From contig NZ_CP029617.1 of assembly GCF_003945545.1 (NCBI RefSeq), forward strand, positions 6,351,001 through 6,415,000: a stretch of DNA of 64,000 nucleotides, written 5' to 3'. Of this stretch, positions 1-8,043 are shown piece by piece; within the stretch, counting starts at the first letter, position 1; each line of letters begins with the position of its first letter. Both the position numbers and the translations under genes were made by a program. The notes below the pieces were generated by a model. The model worked only from the letters and a program-made list of their open reading frames with translations, was not told the origin of the DNA and did no database searches. The DNA is from Streptomyces sp. WAC 01529. Its GTDB lineage: Bacteria; Actinomycetota; Actinomycetes; Streptomycetales; Streptomycetaceae.

Positions 1-1285
1 GCTGCTCTCGAAGCTGGGCCTGCCGGACCTCTCCGGCAACGCCCGCTTCGTCGCCGCCAACATCATCGACAGTCTGGCCGGCGGACTCGTCATCGCGTTC
101 CTGGTCGTCTACTTCGCCAGAACCACCTCGCTGTCGCTGGTGGAGGTGGGGGCCTGCCTCACCCTGGGGCACGCGATCGCCCTTCCCGTTCCGGCGCTGG
201 CGGGCTGGCTGTTGGACCGGGTCGGCCCCCGGACCGTGGTGGCCTCGGGAAACCTCGTCTCGGCGCTCGGCTTCGTATGCCTGTTCTTCGCCGAGTCGGC
301 CTGGCAGATCGTCGTCACGCAGTGCGTGGTCCAGACGGGTGCGGCGATGTACTGGACGTCGAGCAGCGCACTGGTCACCCTCGTCGCCCGCGACGACGAC
401 CGCACGCGCTGGTTCGGGTTCTTCAGGGCACTGCGCAACGTGGGCATCGGGTTCGGCGGCGCGATCGCGGCGCTGGCCATGGCGATGGCGAGCACCACCG
501 GGTTGAAGGCCGTAGTGGCGGTCCAAGCGGTGAGCTATCTGCTGGCGGCGTGGCTGCTGCGCGGCTGGCGTCCGAACCGCGCGGAGGTCGCCGGGCACCA
601 CGGCGAGCGTCCGGAGGGCGGGGTCGGCGGGGTCGGCGAGGGTGGCGGGCACGGCAGGGACGGCGCAGACCCGCCCGCGCCCCGCGCCGCCGCCCGCTAC
701 GCCACGGTCCTGCGCGACGGCGCCTATATGCGGCTGGTCGCCGCCAACCTCTCCTTCGTCCTGGCCTCCATGGTCCTGAGCGTGCTGCTCGGGATCTACG
801 CCACGGACAGCCTGGGCGCGGGCGCCTGGGTGGGCGGTGTGCTGATCACACTCAACACCGTGCTGGTGGCGACCACGCAGACCCTCGCCACCCGCTGGAT
901 CGAACGGCACCGGTCGACCCGGGTGATCGTCCTCGCCTGCCTGGTCAACGCCGTCGCCTTCGGCGTCTTCGCCGCCCTCTCGCTCATCCCCGTCCGGGTC
1001 GTGCCGGCAGGACTGCTCGTCGCCGTCGTCATCTACACGCTCGCCGAGGTCCTCGGCTCCCCGCCCATGGGGGAGTTGAGTGTGTACATGGCCCCTGAGC
1101 ACGCCCGCGGCCGCTATCTCGGCGTCTACCAGCTCTCGTGGTCGCTCGGCGGAGCCGTCGCCCCGGTGGTGCTCACGTCCCTGCTCTCCCTGGGGCCTGC
1201 CTGGCCCTGGCTCTTCCTCGCGGCTCTCAGCCTGCTCGCGGCCCCGCTGGTGCTGAGCCTGGAGCCCCGGCCCGCGCGGTCCTGA
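1..1285 (+). CDS. MFS transporter, 5' partial
   Basis: The reading frame is already open at base 2 and runs to the TGA at 1283-1285, so the start lies outside the window. The GTG at 140 is an internal valine. The product has many hydrophobic segments of membrane-helix length, with a soluble Gly/Arg-rich central loop near bases 590-700. This is the 6+6 helix layout of a major facilitator superfamily carrier, probably an exporter. The substrate cannot be read from sequence. It lies just upstream of, and on the same strand as, the kanosamine-type genes, so a role in exporting their product is possible but only inferred from position. Confidence 0.85.
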   Translation, partial: LLSKLGLPDLSGNARFVAANIIDSLAGGLVIAFLVVYFARTTSLSLVEVGACLTLGHAIALPVPALAGWLLDRVGPRTVVASGNLVSALGFVCLFFAESAWQIVVTQCVVQTGAAMYWTSSSALVTLVARDDDRTRWFGFFRALRNVGIGFGGAIAALAMAMASTTGLKAVVAVQAVSYLLAAWLLRGWRPNRAEVAGHHGERPEGGVGGVGEGGGHGRDGADPPAPRAAARYATVLRDGAYMRLVAANLSFVLASMVLSVLLGIYATDSLGAGAWVGGVLITLNTVLVATTQTLATRWIERHRSTRVIVLACLVNAVAFGVFAALSLIPVRVVPAGLLVAVVIYTLAEVLGSPPMGELSVYMAPEHARGRYLGVYQLSWSLGGAVAPVVLTSLLSLGPAWPWLFLAALSLLAAPLVLSLEPRPARS

Positions 1286-1422
1286 ACGCGTAAGAAGGCC
1301 GTTAATCATTCGGCATTCATGGCACGGGAATCGCGCGGTTGAAATCCTGGTGAACACAGAAGTCCAGCTAACCAATCACGTTAAGCAACCATCGCTGTAC
1401 CCGCGCCACGAAGTCGGCCATC

Positions 1423-2850
1423 GTGGATGACGTGACGGATCTGAACCGCGCCGCCCGCACTCAAGGGCGGTTGTCTCCCAGCGAGGTGGAACTCTTGTCC
1501 ATGGAAAAAGACCAGGCGGCTGTTGCCGGACGAACGCTCACCGGAGACAGCGCAAGCATTCACGAACTCGCGCAGGGGGTGTTAGACGGTGTGCCCTTAC
1601 GATTCCGGGTCCGGGAAACCCTCGCCAATCAAGAGCTGGCGAAGACTCTGGAAGCGCTGCGGCATTCCGAAAGTGATACGTCTGTCCTGAGAACTCTTTT
1701 CCCCGGCTCCCTGGACACCACCGGTGTCGCCTTCCTGCCGAAGGACCGCCTTCTGTCACCCGAGGAGAAGAGCGCGGCGGCGACCGCCTTCGCCGGTGTC
1801 CTGGACAGCGGCGATTTCACCAGCGGCCCGGCCGTCGATTCCTTCGAGGGCGCGCTGAGCGAGTTCCTCGGTGCCGCGCACACCGTCGCCACCGGCAGCG
1901 GAACCGACGCCCTGATCATCGCGCTGCGTGCCGTCGGCGTCGGACCGGGCGACCAAGTGATCCTTCCGGCGAACAGTTTCGCCGCCACCGAGAACGCGGT
2001 CTTCGCGTGCGGCGCCGAACCGGTCCTCGCCGACGTCACCCTGCCGGACGGAAACCTGGACCCCGCTTCGGTGGAAGAGCACATCACCGCACGCACCGCC
2101 GCGATCCTCCCGGTCCACCTCTATGGCCGCCTCGCCGACATGGCGGGCCTGCGAGCGGTCGCCGACCGGCACCGGCTCGGCCTCGTCGAGGACGCCTGCC
2201 AGGCGATCGGGGTGACCGGCGTCGGACAGTACTCCGACGCCGCGGTCCTCAGCTTCAACCCGTACAAGAACTTCGGGCTCTGCGGAAAGTCCGGGGCCGT
2301 CGTCACCGGCTCCGCCGAGATCGCCGAGCGCTGCCGTGTGCTGAGCTACCACGGATTCGTCCCGGGCCAGAAGAACATCAAGTGCGAGACGTTCGGCCTC
2401 AACTCGCGGATCGACAACACGATGGCCGCCATCGGCCTGGCACTGCTTCCCTGGCTGAGCCTGCGCGCTCTGCGGCGGACCTGCCTCGCGAAGCGCTACA
2501 TCGACGCGCTGAGCCCTCTGGCGCGGCAACTCCCCCTCGACGTACCGACGTTCGTGCCCGACCACGCCTGGCACCTCTTCCCCCTCGTCTTCCACGAGGA
2601 CGGGCTGCGGGACACCGTACGGACCCGGGTGAGCCGGTCGAGCGGGGTGGAGACGGATGTGTACTACCCCGTCCTCACGCACCAGCACGAGACCCCGCTG
2701 CGCGAGAAGCTCTTCGGTGGCGTCTCCCTGCCCCGGACCGAACAGCTGAACGCCCACGTACTGCACCTGCCGCTGCACGCGGGCATGTCGCTCGGAGAGC
2801 AGGACCGGGTGATCGACGCGCTGCACGACGCGCTGCGGGCGCAGACGTGA
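1423..2850 (+). CDS. ntdA: NtdA-like 3-oxo-glucose-6-phosphate:glutamate aminotransferase (PLP, DegT/DnrJ/EryC1 family)
   Basis: Predicted to transaminate 3-oxo-glucose 6-phosphate to kanosamine 6-phosphate. The sequence follows B. subtilis NtdA along its length: the FLPKDRLLS entry, a TSGP segment, GSGTDALIIAL, PANSFAATENAV, the VEDACQ motif, and SFNPYKNFG, whose lysine (codon 2266-2268) is the expected PLP Schiff-base residue. The C-terminal ETDVYYPVLTHQ is also typical. The GTG at 1423 gives 475 residues. The ATG at 1501 would give 449, closer to NtdA (441), and may be the true start. Two in-frame TTA codons (1582-1584 and 1597-1599) lie in the N-terminal part, so translation should depend on the bldA leucyl-tRNA. 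The stop overlaps the next start (GTGA). Confidence 0.9.
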   Translation: MDDVTDLNRAARTQGRLSPSEVELLSMEKDQAAVAGRTLTGDSASIHELAQGVLDGVPLRFRVRETLANQELAKTLEALRHSESDTSVLRTLFPGSLDTTGVAFLPKDRLLSPEEKSAAATAFAGVLDSGDFTSGPAVDSFEGALSEFLGAAHTVATGSGTDALIIALRAVGVGPGDQVILPANSFAATENAVFACGAEPVLADVTLPDGNLDPASVEEHITARTAAILPVHLYGRLADMAGLRAVADRHRLGLVEDACQAIGVTGVGQYSDAAVLSFNPYKNFGLCGKSGAVVTGSAEIAERCRVLSYHGFVPGQKNIKCETFGLNSRIDNTMAAIGLALLPWLSLRALRRTCLAKRYIDALSPLARQLPLDVPTFVPDHAWHLFPLVFHEDGLRDTVRTRVSRSSGVETDVYYPVLTHQHETPLREKLFGGVSLPRTEQLNAHVLHLPLHAGMSLGEQDRVIDALHDALRAQT

Positions 2851-3713
2851 CCGGGCCCGATGTGCTGCTCGGCGTCGGGTCGGCCGGTCCGACGCACCTG
2901 CCGCCCCCGGCGTCGGTCCGCTTCGCCGCGTTCTCCGACTTCGACGAGACCTACCTCGCGCACGCCGCGACCTCCGAGCAGCGCTCCCACCTCACGGCCC
3001 TGGAGCACTTCCTCCTCGATGCCAGAGAGCGCCACCAACTGCTTTTCGGCTGGGTCACGGGCAGTTCTCTCGCCTCCGTCCAGAAGAAGATGGAACGGTG
3101 CGGCGCGCGCGTACTCCCGCATTTCGTCGCCAGCTCCCTCGGCACGGAACTCACCTTCTTCAGGAACGGTTTCCCCGAGCCCGATCCGCAGTGGCAGGAA
3201 CAACTGGAGGAGAGTGGGTTCAGCAAGGCCAAGGTGGAGCGGATCGTCGAGCGGCTCGCCGGAAACGGGGTCACGCTCTTCCCGCAGAACAACGGGAACT
3301 CCACGGAGTTCATGGAGAACTACTACTTCCGCTCGCTCGGGGACCAGCGGCGGGACGCGGAAGCGCTGGACCGGGTGCGGGTCCTGGCGAAGGAAGAGGG
3401 TCTCGGCCTCAACATCAGCCGCTGCAACCCGGCCACCGGTGACCCCGCCGACTGTTACGACGTCGACTTCACCCCGCCGACCTGCGGAAAACGCAACGTC
3501 GTGCAGCACATTTGCAACCGATTCGGCGTCGACCCGCAACACACCTTCGCCTTCGGGGACAGCGGGAACGACCTCGAAATGCTGCGCGCCGTACGGCACG
3601 GCACTCTGGTGGGCAATTGCACGCCGGAGGCCAGGGCGAATTTCCCGCGGGTGTCGGAGCACGACTACGCCCAGGCCATCCTCACCTCGTTCCGCCACCA
3701 CCTCGGCCACTGA
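2847..3713 (+). CDS. ntdB: NtdB-like kanosamine-6-phosphate phosphatase (HAD superfamily)
   Basis: Predicted to remove phosphate from kanosamine 6-phosphate to release kanosamine. HAD motif I is FSDFDETYL (nucleophile and acid Asp). Motif II is the Thr/Ser of GWVTGSS, and motif IV is AFGDSGNDLEML near the C-terminus. Length (288 aa) matches B. subtilis NtdB (282). Other shared stretches include LPHFVASSLGTE and NISRCNPATGDP. The GTG start overlaps the ntdA-like stop by four bases, which gives translational coupling. Homology to the sucrose-phosphatase-like HAD group is clear. The specific substrate is inferred from the three-gene context. Confidence 0.9.
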   Translation: MTGPDVLLGVGSAGPTHLPPPASVRFAAFSDFDETYLAHAATSEQRSHLTALEHFLLDARERHQLLFGWVTGSSLASVQKKMERCGARVLPHFVASSLGTELTFFRNGFPEPDPQWQEQLEESGFSKAKVERIVERLAGNGVTLFPQNNGNSTEFMENYYFRSLGDQRRDAEALDRVRVLAKEEGLGLNISRCNPATGDPADCYDVDFTPPTCGKRNVVQHICNRFGVDPQHTFAFGDSGNDLEMLRAVRHGTLVGNCTPEARANFPRVSEHDYAQAILTSFRHHLGH

Positions 3714-3748
3714 CCGCCCCGCCCTCACTCGAACGGAAAGGCACCCCA

Positions 3749-4795
3749 GTGAACATAGGAGTCATCGGCGCCGGGAACATCGCGAAGATGCATCTGCGCG
3801 CGATCGCCACCGTGCCCGAAGCCGCGGCGGTCGGCGTGTACGACCTGGACCCCGGCAAGGCACAGGAGACGGCCGACCGCTTCGGCTGCCGCGCCTTCGC
3901 CTCCACCGCCGAGATGTACCGGCACGTCGACGCCGTCATCGTCGCCTCCCCCAACCACACCCACGCCGACTACGCCGAAGAGGCACTGCGGAACGGCAAG
4001 CACGTCCTGTGCGAGAAGCCGATGACGACGACGGTGGCCGAGGCGGAGCGGGTCACCAGACTCGCCGAGGCCAGCGGCCTGGTCTGCGCCATGGGCTTCA
4101 ACTACCGCTTCCTGGACGTGATCCAGGAGATCGGCCTGCTCATCGACCGCGGTGACCTGGGCCCGGTCCTCTTCGCCCAAGTGAGCCTGAAGCGCGGCAG
4201 CGCGCTGACCCGCACCCACTTCACCTGGCGCGACAGCGATCTGGGCAGGTCGACCAGCGGCTCCCTCGGCGACCTGGGCGTACACCTGATCGACATGCTG
4301 CACCATCTGCTGAAAAGCCCGGTCGACAGCGACACATGCCGCGTCAAGCTCCAGATCAATGTGCCGCAGAAGGAGGGGCGTGAGGTCAAGGTCGACGATT
4401 ACGCCTTCGTGAGCGGCAACCTGGAGAACGGGGTGGGCTTCAACCTCATCACCTCCAAGTCCTCGCCGCCGGACGAACTGGGGTTCTCCCTCAGCATCAT
4501 CGGCACCCACAAGGAGCTGTCGTACCACTCCAGTGACGGTTCCGTGTACTACCTCAAGTCCCGAGTGGCCTGGGAACAGGGGACGTTCGAGCGCGGCGAA
4601 CACCTCGCCGACCCGCCAGGGGAGATCGCGGGATGGGGGGACACCTTCCACCACCAGATGCGGGAGTGGACCCATGCCGTCACACACGGCCGTTCGAAGG
4701 GCCCGCTGGCCGGTTTCGGCGACGGCATGCGGACCCAGCAGGTCCTGAACCGCCTGCTGTCGAACGAACAGCAGCCCGCGCTCATCGGCCGGTGA
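3749..4795 (+). CDS. ntdC: NtdC-like glucose-6-phosphate 3-dehydrogenase (Gfo/Idh/MocA family)
   Basis: Predicted NAD-dependent oxidation of glucose 6-phosphate at C3, the first step of NTD-type kanosamine synthesis. The N-terminus is a Rossmann fold with GAGNIA. Catalytic-site signatures of the family follow: LCEKPM (Lys of the EKP motif), MGFNYRF and SLGDLGVHLIDM (His/Asp). It is 348 aa against about 350 for B. subtilis NtdC, with which it also shares FTWRDS, KTSGSLGDLG-type and DDYAFV regions. The GTG start has a GGAAAGG ribosome site eight bases upstream. It follows the phosphatase gene by 35 bases in the same operon. Confidence 0.9.
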   Translation: MNIGVIGAGNIAKMHLRAIATVPEAAAVGVYDLDPGKAQETADRFGCRAFASTAEMYRHVDAVIVASPNHTHADYAEEALRNGKHVLCEKPMTTTVAEAERVTRLAEASGLVCAMGFNYRFLDVIQEIGLLIDRGDLGPVLFAQVSLKRGSALTRTHFTWRDSDLGRSTSGSLGDLGVHLIDMLHHLLKSPVDSDTCRVKLQINVPQKEGREVKVDDYAFVSGNLENGVGFNLITSKSSPPDELGFSLSIIGTHKELSYHSSDGSVYYLKSRVAWEQGTFERGEHLADPPGEIAGWGDTFHHQMREWTHAVTHGRSKGPLAGFGDGMRTQQVLNRLLSNEQQPALIGR

Positions 4796-4893
4796 AGAAA
4801 TGACCGGCGGCCGGCCACCGAACATCCGGTGCCGGTCGCCGGCCGCCGGCAGGGACGGGGACGTATCCGATGAGAGATGGCAAGGAGCCCGCT

Positions 4894-6153
4894 GTGTCCG
4901 AGCCCAAGACGAGCACGGCACCTACCCGAGAGGCCGCCGAACCACCGCCGCTCTTCAGCCCGTTCGCAGTCGTGGCGTCGTGCGTGGGGTTCGTGCTGAT
5001 CGGCGCCTTGCAGGCTCTCTACGGCCCGGCGATCCCGGCCTTCCGCGAGAACTTCGGCCTCTCCCCGTCCGCGGCCGGGCTCGGGCTGAGCGCGCACTTC
5101 ATCGGCGGAGTGGCGGGGGTACTGCTCCTCAATCGGGTGCACGGGCGGTGGGGCAACCGGGCCCTGCTCAGTACGTCGTACCTGCTGATGGCGGCGGGCG
5201 GCCTCGGCCTCGCCCTCGCCCCCAACTGGCCCCTGGCGCTGGCCGGTGCAGCGGTGACGGGCCTTGGCTTCGGCGGTATCGACTACGGCCTCAACCAGCT
5301 CTTCGCGGTCGGCTTCGGCCGCCGGAGCCCGGCGATGCTCAACGTCATCGGGGCCTTCTACGGCATCGGCGCGGTGGGCGCTCCGGGGCTGATCGCCCTG
5401 CTCGGCCCGGAGAACTACCCCGCGATCTTCATCGGCTTCGCGATCCTCTCCGCGATCCTGATGACGACTCTGGGCGGGGTCCGCGAGGGCGAACGGCCGG
5501 GGGGCGGCCCGGCGCCCGAGGGCAGCGACAACGACGCCTCCTCCCGCCGAGCCGCAGAGCCTGCTGACGCCCCTGACCCGCCGCAGCTTCTGCGCGCCCG
5601 CCCCCTCCCGATCATCATGGTGTTCATCGCGCTGTACGTGCTGATGGTGGCGGTGGAGACCGGAGTCGGCGGCTGGGAGCCGACCCACCTGGAGTCCATC
5701 GGCCACAGCGCGAGCACCGCCGCCACGGCGACCTCGGCGTTCTGGCTGATGGTGACCGCGGGGCGGTTCCTGGTCATACCGCTGACGCTGCGCTGGCCGG
5801 TGGAGAAGATCATGGTGGTGAGCTGCGCAGGGATGACGGGCTGTCTGCTGCTGGCCCTGGTCCCGCCGGTCGCGCCCTACGCCTACGCGGGCGTGGGCCT
5901 GTTCCACGCGCCGATCTTCCCGGTCGGACTGCCGTGGCTCTCCCGCGCCGTGCCACGCGCGCAGCGGGCGGGCGCGTACGTGATCGCGGCGTCCATGATC
6001 GGCGGAGTGGCCGCCGCGCCGGTGCTCGGCAAGGGCATCGAGTGGGCGGGCGTCTCCACGGTGCCGCTGCTGATGACGGTGCCGGCGGCGGGGTGTCTGA
6101 TCGCTACGTGGTGGTTGATACGGGCGACTCGGCCGTCCGCGTCGGCGGCGTGA
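4894..6153 (+). CDS. MFS permease, GlcP/FucP-like, of the kanosamine operon
   Basis: A 419-aa polytopic membrane protein with about twelve hydrophobic segments and a central polar loop (roughly residues 210-240). It has the layout of the fucose/glucose H+ symporter branch of MFS, including the middle signature of an acidic residue in helix 7 (VAVETGVGGWEP). In B. subtilis the ntdABC genes are followed by glcP, a glucose/mannose permease of this group, so the order here is the same. I chose the GTG at 4894 because AAGGAG sits six bases before it; the in-frame ATG at 4870 has no good ribosome site. It may import hexose substrate or move kanosamine; direction is not visible. Confidence 0.85.
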   Translation: MSEPKTSTAPTREAAEPPPLFSPFAVVASCVGFVLIGALQALYGPAIPAFRENFGLSPSAAGLGLSAHFIGGVAGVLLLNRVHGRWGNRALLSTSYLLMAAGGLGLALAPNWPLALAGAAVTGLGFGGIDYGLNQLFAVGFGRRSPAMLNVIGAFYGIGAVGAPGLIALLGPENYPAIFIGFAILSAILMTTLGGVREGERPGGGPAPEGSDNDASSRRAAEPADAPDPPQLLRARPLPIIMVFIALYVLMVAVETGVGGWEPTHLESIGHSASTAATATSAFWLMVTAGRFLVIPLTLRWPVEKIMVVSCAGMTGCLLLALVPPVAPYAYAGVGLFHAPIFPVGLPWLSRAVPRAQRAGAYVIAASMIGGVAAAPVLGKGIEWAGVSTVPLLMTVPAAGCLIATWWLIRATRPSASAA

Positions 6154-6278
6154 AGACGCGGGCCCGCCGGAATGCGACGGGCTCCGAGAAGCGGGAGAGT
6201 GAAGGACGAGGTGCTCCGGGGGCCGAGCGACGGGCGGACGTAACGCGGTCGGGGCGGCAGCGACAACAGGGATGGCAA

Positions 6279-7454
6279 GTGGATCAGCCAGCGGCGGGAA
6301 CCACCCCGGGAGAGCCCGAGCAGCAAGCGCTCTTCGGGTGGGCGGACACCGCGCCCGCGCGGGCCGCGCACGGGGCGTTCCGGGACACTCCCCGGGCGAG
6401 GCGGATGCTGGACGTGCGGGAGGTCTACGCGGAGCCCGCCGCCCTGGACTCACCACGCGGCCAGCAGATCATGGCCCGGCTGCCGGGAGTGCGCGTGACC
6501 GAGGTGGCCAACCACTGGCGTATCCCCTCCTTGCACGGGAACGAAGGCAATGTCGAGCGGTGGGTCCGCGTCAAGACCGAGACGCTTGTGCTCGGGATCA
6601 AGCGGCAGCTCGTGACGCGGCCCAACGGCAGGTCGGCCGACTGGATCGCTCCGGGCCCCTCCAACGGATGCGCGATGTCCTGCGCCTACTGCTACGTCCC
6701 CCGCCGCAAGGGATACGCCAACCCCATCACCCTGTTCACCAACATCGAGGCGATCGTCTCCCACATCCGGCGCCACGTGAGGGCCCAGGGGCCCAAGACG
6801 GAACCCAACCAGTGCGACCCCCACTCGTGGGTCTACGACATCGGCGAGAACGGCGACTGCTCCGTCGACGCCCTGGTCAGCGACAACACGGCGGATCTCG
6901 TCGCCGCCTTCCGCGGGATGCCGACGGCGAAGGCGTCCTTCGCCACCAAGTTCGTCAATCCGGACCTGCTCGCCCTCGACCCCCGAGGCCGCACACGGGT
7001 GCGCTTCTCCGTCATGCCGCCCGACGACGCCCGGCTGCTGGACATCCGCACCAGCCCGGTCGCCGACCGGATCGCCGCAGCCGCCGACTTCCTCGACGCC
7101 GGCTATGAGGTCCACTTCAACCTCTCGCCCGTCGTCCTGCGGCCCGGGTGGGAACGGAGCTGGGCGGAGCTGCTCACGCACCTCGACGACGTGCTGCCCG
7201 CCCGAGTGAAGGAGCAGGCCGCGGCCGAGGTCATCATGCTGACGCACAACCAGGCGCTCCACGAGGTCAATCTCGGGTGGCACCCCCGCGCCGAGGAAGC
7301 GCTGTGGCAGCCGGACATCCAGGAGCCGAAGCGTTCGCGGAACGGCGCCCTCAACGTGCGCTACGCCCTTGAGGTCAAGCAGGAGTCCCTGACGCGGCTG
7401 CGGCGACTGCTCGCGGAGCACGCGCCATGGCTACGGGTCAGATACGCCTTCTGA
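6279..7454 (+). CDS. Spore photoproduct lyase family radical SAM protein
   Basis: A 391-aa radical SAM enzyme. The iron-sulfur cluster motif is C131-x3-C135-x2-C138 followed by YVP, the spacing used by spore photoproduct lyases. Downstream it has FVNPDLL and FSVMPPDDARLLD segments of the TIM-barrel core. Known members repair a UV thymine dimer in endospores using an extra cysteine as hydrogen donor. Cys179 (NQCDP) and Cys194 (NGDCS) are candidates here, but I cannot align them with certainty. Streptomyces make no endospores, so the substrate is unknown. The GTG start has AGGGA six bases upstream. The first 60 residues are a low-complexity Pro/Ala region. Confidence 0.85.
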   Translation: MDQPAAGTTPGEPEQQALFGWADTAPARAAHGAFRDTPRARRMLDVREVYAEPAALDSPRGQQIMARLPGVRVTEVANHWRIPSLHGNEGNVERWVRVKTETLVLGIKRQLVTRPNGRSADWIAPGPSNGCAMSCAYCYVPRRKGYANPITLFTNIEAIVSHIRRHVRAQGPKTEPNQCDPHSWVYDIGENGDCSVDALVSDNTADLVAAFRGMPTAKASFATKFVNPDLLALDPRGRTRVRFSVMPPDDARLLDIRTSPVADRIAAAADFLDAGYEVHFNLSPVVLRPGWERSWAELLTHLDDVLPARVKEQAAAEVIMLTHNQALHEVNLGWHPRAEEALWQPDIQEPKRSRNGALNVRYALEVKQESLTRLRRLLAEHAPWLRVRYAF

Positions 7455-7634
7455 CACGCACCGAGCTTGCCGCGCCGGGCGTCCACGGAGGCCCGCGCGC
7501 GAACCCCGGAACGTACGACAAAAGGGTGATCATCACACCCACCGCCTCCAGGATGGGCCGTCGGCCGCCGATGAAAGGGGTCCGTGCCCGTGGGCCTCCC
7601 CGGGCATCGACTTCCGATCGGCGAAGAGGAAACC

Positions 7635-8039
7635 ATGACTGTCAACGCACACCGCGTCGTAGGCATCGCCGCCCCGTTCGTCCTGGCGCTGGCCGCCCTC
7701 GTCGTGCCGGCGCAGGCCGCCGCCGGGTCCCAGCAGGGCGGGCGGAACTGTCAGGCCATCGACTCCTACGCCCCCAACAAGGACGAGGAGCACACCGTCG
7801 CCATCGCCGACGGGCGCGCCTACGCCGGTGCCTGGGACAAGAAGGCCAAGAACATCGTGTGGCAGGAGCTGTCCGACAACAAGGGCTACCCCGCGCGCGC
7901 CTGCGACATCACCCTCAGCGAGCAGGGGGAGAAGGTCTGGATCAAGGCCATCACCACGGGCGGGCAGGTGCACGAGACGTCCTGCACGAGCCCCGGCAAG
8001 AAGCTCATCTGCGACAAGCGCTGGACCCGCCTGCGCTGA
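7635..8039 (+). CDS. Small secreted protein with four cysteines, unknown function
   Basis: A 134-aa protein. A Sec signal peptide covers about residues 1-30, ending in VVPAQA-AA. The mature part holds four cysteines (NCQ, ACD, SCT, ICD), enough for two disulfides, and alternating hydrophobic/polar stretches that look all-beta. I do not recognise the family. The ATG at 7635 is preceded by GAAGAGGA at a good distance; an upstream ATG in frame at 7584 would put the signal peptide inside the protein and is less likely. The stop is four bases from the stop of the convergent amidohydrolase gene. Confidence 0.8.
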   Translation: MTVNAHRVVGIAAPFVLALAALVVPAQAAAGSQQGGRNCQAIDSYAPNKDEEHTVAIADGRAYAGAWDKKAKNIVWQELSDNKGYPARACDITLSEQGEKVWIKAITTGGQVHETSCTSPGKKLICDKRWTRLR

Positions 8040-8043
8040 CGAG

